Below, in pieces: positions 1-4,713 of a stretch of 6,739 nucleotides of DNA (the first letter of the stretch is position 1; every line of letters starts with the position of its first letter). Source of the stretch: Clostridia bacterium. Its GTDB lineage: Bacteria > Bacillota_A > Clostridia > UBA1212. Location of the stretch: assembly GCA_017464985.1 (NCBI GenBank), contig JAFTXL010000125.1, positions 1 to 6,739 on the forward strand, written 5' to 3'. The translations under genes and the position numbers were made by a program. The notes beneath the pieces were generated by a model, which made no database searches, had not been told where the DNA came from, and was given only the letters and a program-made list of their open reading frames with translations.

Positions 1-1109
1 AGGCAATGCTTGCACTTGCCTGTGTCCGCTCGGGGGAGCAGCGTCCGCTGATTGCAGCTGCCAGAAATGTGCACAAGGCATTTGTATATGCCGCGGCATG
101 GCTTGATTTTGATATCGAGTGGATATATCCCGACAGCATGACGCATATTTGCAGTTGTGCGATAACAAAAGAAGATGTAAGAAAAAGCCTTGTTTCGGCA
201 GCCCGTAAGGTTTCGGCTGTTTACATAACGTCTCCCGATTACCTTGGAAACATAGCGGACATAGAAGGAATTGCTTCTGTATGCAATGAGTTTAAAATTC
301 CGCTGTTGGTTGACAATGCGCATGGGGCGTATCTTGCTTTCGCAGGGGAGCGGCGCCATCCGATACATTGCGGAGCGTCAATGTGCTGTGATTCTGCTCA
401 TAAAACATTGCCTGTGCTGACAGGGGGTGCGTATCTTCACATATCAAAAGACGCTGACAGCTATTTTGCGAAAAATGCACGGTCAATGCTTGAAGCGTTT
501 GCGTCAACAAGTCCATCGTATCTGATTTTAGGGTCGCTTGATTTATGCAACAGATATCTTGCTGATTCATACTGTGAGAGTTTGCAAAAATGTATAAAAA
601 AGATTGAAAGAGTAAAAAAATCGCTTGCTGATATGGGTATTATTGCAGAAAAAAGTGAACCCCTTAAAATCGTTGTAAATGCTAAAAAACACGGTACATC
701 TGGATATGAACTTGCAAAAATGCTGCGTGATGAGAATGCTGAAGCTGAATTTTATGACGGTGAATACATTGTTCTTATGCTGACTCCGGAAAACCGTGAT
801 ATTGATTATGAGCGCATATTGCATGCTTTCGGCAAAGTAAATGTTAGGAGCGGCGAAGCGTTGATGTATTCGGAAAAAGAAAATATTTGTGTGAGAAAGG
901 CACAAACAGTTATATCCGTCAGGGAGGCAATGCTTTCTGAACATGAGGTTGTTGCGGTGGGAGACGCCGTGGGAAGAATTTGCGCATCCACATCGGTATC
1001 GTGTCCTCCGGCAGTTCCGATTGCTGTGTGCGGCGAGATAATTACAGAAGAAGCGGTTCGGCTTTTTGAGAGGTATAATGTGACTGAAATTTCAGTTGTT
1101 TCCAAATAA
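1..1109 (+). CDS. Orn/Lys/Arg-type PLP-dependent decarboxylase, 5' end cut by window
   Basis: This is a fold-type I, PLP-dependent amino-acid decarboxylase of the Orn/Lys/Arg family, short Gram-positive form. Members remove CO2 from a basic amino acid to give a polyamine or its precursor in the cytoplasm. Counting from the ATG at base 6, the family marks are ARNVHKA (19-25), the aspartate that binds the PLP ring nitrogen in VDNAHGAY (D103), the Schiff-base lysine in SAHKT (K133), the STSPSYLILGSLD segment (167-179), and the C-terminal CPPAVPIAVCGEIITEEA (333-350). The usual DEAHG motif reads DNAHG here. The open frame continues to the window edge (codon at 3-5), and the family needs roughly 100 more residues ahead of this point. 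ATG 6 is therefore internal, and the gene is cut by the window rather than broken. The substrate (arginine, lysine or ornithine) cannot be told from this sequence. The next gene starts about 10 bases after the stop, which suggests one operon. Confidence 0.9.
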   Translation, partial: AMLALACVRSGEQRPLIAAARNVHKAFVYAAAWLDFDIEWIYPDSMTHICSCAITKEDVRKSLVSAARKVSAVYITSPDYLGNIADIEGIASVCNEFKIPLLVDNAHGAYLAFAGERRHPIHCGASMCCDSAHKTLPVLTGGAYLHISKDADSYFAKNARSMLEAFASTSPSYLILGSLDLCNRYLADSYCESLQKCIKKIERVKKSLADMGIIAEKSEPLKIVVNAKKHGTSGYELAKMLRDENAEAEFYDGEYIVLMLTPENRDIDYERILHAFGKVNVRSGEALMYSEKENICVRKAQTVISVREAMLSEHEVVAVGDAVGRICASTSVSCPPAVPIAVCGEIITEEAVRLFERYNVTEISVVSK

Positions 1110-1119
1110 TATTGTTGCT

Positions 1120-1974
1120 ATGGAATTTTTAAAGATAAAAGAAACTGATAGAGAAAAAATAGATAGATATCTTCAATGTGACGGTGAGATAAGTGCTGAC
1201 AGGTGTTTTGTCTCCGTTTTTGTATGGCAGAATATTTTCGGCACAGAATACTGCATAGAAGACGAAATGCTTTATATTCGGTTCAATTACGATGGAGTTT
1301 ATGATTATGCCATGCCGGTGGGTTTTGGTAATTTTAAAAAGTCATTGAAAAAAATATTGAAAGAGGCCGAGCAAATACCGATGCCGTGCAAAATATCAAA
1401 TATATCAGCGTCACGGGTGCCGGAATTTGGTGGATTTGAGATATATCCTGAAAGAGAGCGCTTTGATTACGTGTATGACAGTGAGAGCTTTATAGAGCTG
1501 AAAGGAAAAAAACTTCATGCTAAGAGAAATTTCATTAACCGGTTTAAAGCGGATTATGATAAGAGATGGGAATACCGCAATATAGACTTCGAAAATGACA
1601 GAGAACTTGTTTTTGAGTTTGCTAAAGACCGCTGTGATGAAGAAGAAAAAAATGCGCTGAAATCCGCGTTTGAACATCATAAGTCGCTTGAGTTGTACGG
1701 GGGAATACTTTTTGTAGACAGCAGAGTAGCCGCGTATACTGTTGCGTCTCCGCAAAACAGCGAAGTGATGGATATAATGTTTGAAAGAGCAGATGTCGGT
1801 ATAAAAGGTTCCAGTCAAATGATTGCAAACGAGTTTGCAAGAAACAATTGCAGAAACTACAAATACATTAACCGCGAGGAGGATATGGGAATAGAGGGGC
1901 TGAGAAAAGCAAAATTGTCTTACTGTCCCGCATTTCTCACTGAAAAATATGAAGTGCTTTGCCCGAAAAGATGA
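1120..1974 (+). CDS. DUF2156 protein, phosphatidylglycerol lysyltransferase C-terminal-like
   Basis: This is a soluble 284-residue protein of the DUF2156/LPG_synthase_C family. The fold is a double GNAT-like domain, which in MprF moves an aminoacyl group from tRNA to a lipid. Typical family marks are DYVYDSESFIELKGKK (116-131), continuing into LHAKRNFINRF (132-142), and the C-terminal INREEDMGIEGLRKAKLSY (250-268). The membrane flippase half of MprF is missing and no signal peptide or hydrophobic segment is seen, so lipid lysinylation should not be assumed; stand-alone members have no settled function. I chose ATG 1120 because MEFLKIKETDREKIDRYL fits the usual N-terminus of the family. An in-frame TTG at 1096 would add eight residues and overlap the decarboxylase gene by 14 bases. 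Neither start has a good SD, so translation may be coupled to the decarboxylase, whose stop lies 10 bases upstream. The family call is firm; the biochemical role is unknown. Confidence 0.88.
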   Translation: MEFLKIKETDREKIDRYLQCDGEISADRCFVSVFVWQNIFGTEYCIEDEMLYIRFNYDGVYDYAMPVGFGNFKKSLKKILKEAEQIPMPCKISNISASRVPEFGGFEIYPERERFDYVYDSESFIELKGKKLHAKRNFINRFKADYDKRWEYRNIDFENDRELVFEFAKDRCDEEEKNALKSAFEHHKSLELYGGILFVDSRVAAYTVASPQNSEVMDIMFERADVGIKGSSQMIANEFARNNCRNYKYINREEDMGIEGLRKAKLSYCPAFLTEKYEVLCPKR

Positions 1975-2728
1975 TAAAAGTAAATTAAAAAGTCTTTATA
2001 ATATCTGTTTTCCGGGAGAAAGCGGTTTTTGCAACAGTTTTTTTGAAAATGTATGGCGCCCGGAAAAAACGCTTTTATACAAGATTGACGGCGAGATTGC
2101 TGCAATGCTTCAGATGCTCCCGTGTACAATGTCGGACGGAGAAAAAGAGTACAGCGCATATTATATTTTTGCCGCGGCGACGCATCCTGAGTACAGAAGC
2201 AGAGGCATTATGACGGAGCTTATACAGTATTCGTTTGAAATAAATCAGGACAAGGATTTGTGTGTACTGATTGCCGCTGAGGAAACTCTGAAAAACTACT
2301 ATGCAAGACTCGGGTTTAAAGAAGGATTTTACTTTGATGAGATTAACGTAAAAGCATGCGCCAGTGGTATTCGGTACGAAAAAACTTCTGATTTCAATGC
2401 AGTGAACAGCATATACGAGGAAAATATGCGCGGTAAAATCCACAATAAACGAAGCATATTTGACTGGCGAATGAATTTGTTGTGCAGTGATGCTGAAATA
2501 TATATCGGCAGCGGCAGTTATATCGTTGCAGAGAAATATAACAGTAAGATTTATATATCCGAGGCTGGAGGGGATTTTGCGGAGAGCTTGGCGGCTCAAT
2601 TTTTATACGATTTCGGTGTCTGTGATGCTGTTGCGGTAATACCCGGCAAAAACAGGTCGCTCGGAATGTATAGAGGTATCAAATGCGATGAAATACCGTG
2701 CGGTTTTATAAATATGATGTTTAACTGA
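1949..2728 (+). CDS. GNAT family N-acetyltransferase
   Basis: This is a 259-residue protein with an N-terminal GNAT domain, expected to move an acetyl group from acetyl-CoA to an amine. The acetyl-CoA binding motif A is IFAAATHPEYRSRGIMTELI (73-92), with the R-x-x-G core at RSRG; the residue normally Gly or Ala two places later is Met. Motif B is NYYARLGF (116-123). Residues 130-259 form a second half without an obvious motif, as in Eis-like two-domain acetyltransferases, but I cannot prove that relation. The start ATG 1949 lies 26 bases inside the DUF2156 gene and no SD is visible, which points to translational coupling. The N-terminus MKCFARKDDKSKLKSLYNICF is a normal GNAT beginning, so this start is preferred. 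No convincing terminator follows the stop. Acceptor substrate unknown; an amine from the decarboxylase, a peptide or an antibiotic are all possible. Confidence 0.87.
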   Translation: MKCFARKDDKSKLKSLYNICFPGESGFCNSFFENVWRPEKTLLYKIDGEIAAMLQMLPCTMSDGEKEYSAYYIFAAATHPEYRSRGIMTELIQYSFEINQDKDLCVLIAAEETLKNYYARLGFKEGFYFDEINVKACASGIRYEKTSDFNAVNSIYEENMRGKIHNKRSIFDWRMNLLCSDAEIYIGSGSYIVAEKYNSKIYISEAGGDFAESLAAQFLYDFGVCDAVAVIPGKNRSLGMYRGIKCDEIPCGFINMMFN

Positions 2729-2765
2729 AATTTCAAATATTGTTTTTACAAAGTTATATATTGTC

Positions 2766-2793
2766 TTGACTTATTTTTGTGCAGGACTATAAT
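2766..2793 (+). promoter_or_regulatory. Sigma-A type promoter of the antiporter gene
   Basis: The -35 box is TTGACT (2766-2771, five of six consensus bases) and the -10 box is a perfect TATAAT (2788-2793), with a 16-bp spacer. Transcription is expected to start near base 2800. That gives a leader of about 90 nt before ATG 2890 and separates the antiporter from the upstream three-gene cluster. Confidence 0.8.
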
Positions 2794-2802
2794 GTTTAGC
2801 GG

Positions 2803-2838
2803 TAATCGGTCGGCTCTATTAATTTAGCTGACCGATTA
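2803..2838 (+). promoter_or_regulatory. 13-bp hairpin or dyad at the 5' end of the antiporter transcript
   Basis: TAATCGGTCGGCT (2803-2815) pairs with AGCTGACCGATTA (2826-2838) over 13 bp with a single G-U wobble and a 10-nt AT-rich loop. It begins within a few bases of the predicted transcription start and is not followed by a T-run, so it is not an intrinsic terminator. It could be a stabilising 5' stem on the mRNA, the first stem of a cis-regulatory RNA, or a DNA operator just downstream of the promoter. A second weak stem, ACTGT (2852-2856) with ACAGT (2863-2867), lies between it and the SD. I do not recognise a known riboswitch class here. Confidence 0.6.
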
Positions 2839-2878
2839 TTCTGAAAGGATAACTGTCTGATAACAGTACAATAAATAT

Positions 2879-2885
2879 AGGTGAT
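2879..2885 (+). promoter_or_regulatory. Ribosome binding site that decides the antiporter start
   Basis: AGGTGAT matches seven consecutive bases of the complement of the 16S rRNA 3' end and ends 4 bases before ATG 2890. It overlaps the alternative GTG at 2881, which has no SD of its own. Confidence 0.8.
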
Positions 2886-2889
2886 TTAT

Positions 2890-4104
2890 ATGGAATTTTA
2901 TGAAATATTACTTCCTTTGGCATTAGTTCTTTTTTTATCAAAAACTTTCAGTAAGGTGTTGGTCAAATTTGGTATGCCGCAGGTTGTGGGCATGCTGCTT
3001 GCCGGTGTTGTAATCGGATTAATAAATTACATACCCGGTCAGACGGTGCTTAATGATTTGGTGATTGAGGGCATAGGTTTTATTGCCAAAATCGGTGTTA
3101 TTCTGATAATGTTTTCAGCAGGTCTTGAAACTGATATCAAGCAGTTAAAGGCAGTCGGTCTGCCTGCTGTTATTGTTACATTGTTCGGTGTTATTTTCAC
3201 TATTGGATTAGGATTTGTTGTTGCTGTTCTTTTTAACGGTGGCTTTTCGGATCTCAATTCCGAGAATTTTTTGAGCTGCCTTTTCTACGGCGTAATTCTT
3301 TCTGCAACGTCTGTAAGTGTATCTGTTGCAACCCTTAAAGAGTTAGGCGTTTTAAACAGTAAGGTGGGTAATATAATAATTTCAGCTGCCATTCTCGATG
3401 ACATAATAGGAATTATTGTACTTTCGTTCGTTATTTCCATGAAGGGCAGCGGAGCAAATGCCGCTTCGCCCGGAATTGTTTTGCTTAAAACTTTTTTGTT
3501 TTTTATTGCTGCTTTTATTGGCGGTATTTTTGCAAACAAACTTTTCAATATTATTGAGAGGAAATTTCCGCATCACAGACTTCTGCCGATATACAGTGTT
3601 GCATTGTGCTTCTTGTTTGCATATATCAGCGAGGCATTTTTTGGAATTGCCGATATTACAGGTGCTTTTGCGGTCGGTCTTGCCCTGTCGCGTAATCCGG
3701 AATCGGACTATATAGACAGAAAATCAGATGTGATGAGTTACATGATTTTTGCACCTGTATTTTTTGCGAATATCGGTATCACGGCTGATTTTTCCGGTAT
3801 AACTTTAACTGTTGCTGCTTTCGGTATATGCTTTATTATTGCAGGTATGGCAGGTAAGGTTTTAGGCTGCGGTCTTGCTGCTAAAATGTGCGGTTGCAGC
3901 GGAGTGGATTCGCTTCGCATCGGTGTGGGTATGATGGCACGTGCAGAGGTATGTCTTGTATGTGCGCAGAAGGGTGTAGAAAACGGTCTTATAGATTCTT
4001 CTATTATGCCGTTTATAGTTATTTTAATTATTGCTACAAGTTTTCTTACACCTATAATAATCAAAAATACATACCGCAAGAAAGAGTTGACGGCTGTGTC
4101 ATGA
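2890..4104 (+). CDS. Cation:proton antiporter (CPA2 / Kef-NapA-like), membrane part only
   Basis: This is a 404-residue polytopic membrane protein with about 13 hydrophobic segments, which exchanges Na+ or K+ for H+ across the cytoplasmic membrane. Family marks, counted from ATG 2890, are the FGMPQVVGMLLAGVVIG segment (27-43), the broken-helix stretch SATSVSVSVATLKELG (138-153), and the ion-binding pair in AAILDDIIG (D170, D171). The late segment IGVGMMARAEVCLV corresponds to the RGE region of the family. The Asp-Asp pair is typical of electrogenic CPA2 members. No RCK/TrkA-N nucleotide-binding domain follows the membrane part, so control of the KefC kind through a fused C-terminal domain is not possible. 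The start is ATG 2890: AGGTGAT at 2879-2885 is a perfect anti-SD match 4 bases ahead. A GTG at 2881 in the same frame lies inside this SD and is unlikely to be used. The gene has its own promoter and looks monocistronic. Likely roles are pH, sodium or potassium homeostasis; the ion is not readable from sequence. Confidence 0.9.
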   Translation: MEFYEILLPLALVLFLSKTFSKVLVKFGMPQVVGMLLAGVVIGLINYIPGQTVLNDLVIEGIGFIAKIGVILIMFSAGLETDIKQLKAVGLPAVIVTLFGVIFTIGLGFVVAVLFNGGFSDLNSENFLSCLFYGVILSATSVSVSVATLKELGVLNSKVGNIIISAAILDDIIGIIVLSFVISMKGSGANAASPGIVLLKTFLFFIAAFIGGIFANKLFNIIERKFPHHRLLPIYSVALCFLFAYISEAFFGIADITGAFAVGLALSRNPESDYIDRKSDVMSYMIFAPVFFANIGITADFSGITLTVAAFGICFIIAGMAGKVLGCGLAAKMCGCSGVDSLRIGVGMMARAEVCLVCAQKGVENGLIDSSIMPFIVILIIATSFLTPIIIKNTYRKKELTAVS

Positions 4105-4153
4105 GAAATTATGCTTTTTCGCAAGATTGCTCTAAAATGATTAAAATTTCAGG

Positions 4154-4182
4154 TTGACATATTCTTAACTGTAATGTATACT
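4154..4182 (+). promoter_or_regulatory. Strong sigma-A promoter of the tRNA-Trp gene
   Basis: A perfect -35 TTGACA (4154-4159), a 17-bp spacer and a -10 TATACT (4177-4182, five of six consensus bases). Initiation is expected near 4189, giving a 5' leader of about 30 nt that RNase P would remove before the tRNA. The strength fits a stable RNA gene, and the position right after the antiporter stop (4104) shows that the tRNA has its own transcription. Confidence 0.88.
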
Positions 4183-4219
4183 CTCATGTGTTGGGTTATT
4201 TGCCTGACGACAGTTTTAT

Positions 4220-4290
4220 AGGGGCGTAGTTCAACGGTAGAATAGGAGTCTCCAAAACTTTTGACGAGGGTTCGATTCCTTCCGCCCCTG
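4220..4290 (+). tRNA. tRNA-Trp (anticodon CCA)
   Basis: The 71-nt cloverleaf folds completely. The acceptor stem AGGGGCG (4220-4226) pairs with CGCCCCT (4283-4289) over 7 perfect bp, with discriminator G at 4290. The D stem GTTC/GAAT (4229-4232, 4240-4243) closes a loop with the invariant GG. The anticodon stem GGAGT/ACTTT (4245-4249, 4257-4261) holds the loop CTCCAAA with anticodon CCA at 4252-4254. The variable loop has 4 nt, and the T arm is GAGGG/CCTTC (4266-4270, 4278-4282) with loop TTCGATT. The CCA end is not encoded; TAT follows the discriminator, so CCA-adding enzyme is required. The acceptor, D-arm and T-loop sequences agree closely with tRNA-Trp of Bacillus and clostridia. Four G-U pairs occur: two at the base of the anticodon stem, one closing the D stem and one in the T stem. 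This makes it somewhat less stable than usual but still a plausible working tRNA that reads UGG. Confidence 0.96.
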
Positions 4291-4296
4291 TATATT

Positions 4297-4330
4297 AAAG
4301 CAAGTTGTATGACTTGCTTTTTTATTTTTA
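4297..4330 (+). terminator. Intrinsic terminator of the tRNA-Trp transcript
   Basis: AAAGCAAGT (4297-4305) and ACTTGCTTT (4312-4320) form a perfect 9-bp stem with a 6-nt loop. The stem runs straight into a T-rich tract (TTTTTT ending at 4323, then ATTTTTA). It starts 7 bases after the tRNA, so the transcript is a single-tRNA unit. Confidence 0.9.
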
Positions 4331-4531
4331 CGACAGGCAATTTATATTACAAACGCATGAAAATGTCATTAGCTTAATTTTCCGGCGATATCATCGTCCT
4401 CGCGTGGGATATAGCACGCAATCTTTGTTCCGCCCCTCGTTTTTTAACAACAATGTCAGAAAGGTTCATGTTTTTTATGCGATTTCCCTAAAACAAGTTC
4501 ATGATTACTATGCAAATAAAACAAGATGTGA
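4331..4531. other. Gene-free stretch with no recognised element
   Basis: About 200 bases between the tRNA terminator and the promoter of the branching enzyme gene. No frame on either strand looks like a real protein; an open frame running on from the tRNA terminator has no SD and an odd composition. Visible oddities are a short stem GCGTG/CACGC (4402-4406 with 4415-4419) in a locally GC-rich patch, and TTCCGCCCCT at 4428-4437, an exact copy of the last ten paired bases of the tRNA, soon followed by six T. I cannot assign a function. Confidence 0.5.
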
Positions 4532-4537
4532 TATAAT
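4529..4537 (+). promoter_or_regulatory. Extended -10 promoter upstream of the branching enzyme gene
   Basis: TG-A-TATAAT at 4529-4537 is a perfect -10 hexamer with the TGn extension. No good -35 box lies 16-18 bp upstream, which extended -10 promoters can tolerate. Transcription would start near 4544, leaving an untranslated leader of about 170 nt before ATG 4714. A second TGA-TATACA sequence at 4672-4680 resembles it but lies within a stem-loop close to the SD. Confidence 0.55.
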
Positions 4538-4659
4538 ACAAGAAGTAACAGTAATTCGTGATTGTAAAAATTTACTATTAAATTCAGAATATAGTTTAAC
4601 TTGTTGTTATTTGGTTTATATGTGGTAAGCGGCGTGTTTTATGATATGCTGTTTTATAT

Positions 4660-4693
4660 GCGTTTATTTTGTGATATACACGGATAAATACGC
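4660..4693 (+). promoter_or_regulatory. Leader hairpin just upstream of the branching enzyme SD
   Basis: The stretch 4660-4673 (GCG, TTTAT, then TTTGTG) can pair with 4679-4693 (CACGG, ATAAA, then TACGC) around an ATATA loop. The stem has about 13 pairs with two small bulges and a few G-U pairs. It ends 6 bases before the SD GGAGGGG (4700-4706), close enough to affect ribosome loading if it switches with another structure. No T-run follows, so it is not a terminator. No known riboswitch consensus recognised. Confidence 0.4.
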
Positions 4694-4699
4694 TGTTGC

Positions 4700-4706
4700 G
4701 GAGGGG
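4700..4706 (+). promoter_or_regulatory. Strong ribosome binding site of the branching enzyme gene
   Basis: GGAGGGG at 4700-4706, with the GGAGG core ending 9 bases before ATG 4714. It is the clearest SD in the window after that of the antiporter and supports this ATG as the true start. Confidence 0.75.
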
Positions 4707-4713
4707 ATAGATT

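Noticed and set aside
1084..1095. Perfect palindrome CTGAAATTTCAG near the end of the decarboxylase gene, with an 11-base match at 2725-2735 around the GNAT stop
   Set aside because: It is AT-rich and has no loop or T-run that would make a terminator. A 12-base repeat pair is expected about once by chance in a window of this size.
1096..1119. TTG at 1096 as a longer start of the DUF2156 gene
   Set aside because: It adds eight residues (LFPNNIVA-like) that do not fit the family N-terminus and has no SD. ATG 1120 begins at the normal place.
2075..2599. A 174-codon open frame on the - strand opposite the GNAT gene
   Set aside because: It lies wholly opposite a gene with clear GNAT motifs, has no SD, and its protein is unlike any family I know.
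4305..4628. An open frame of 107 codons on the + strand between the tRNA and the branching enzyme gene
   Set aside because: It starts inside the tRNA terminator, has no SD, no recognisable domain, and runs through the extended -10 promoter. Its composition (many Tyr, Phe, Arg and His) looks like translated non-coding DNA.
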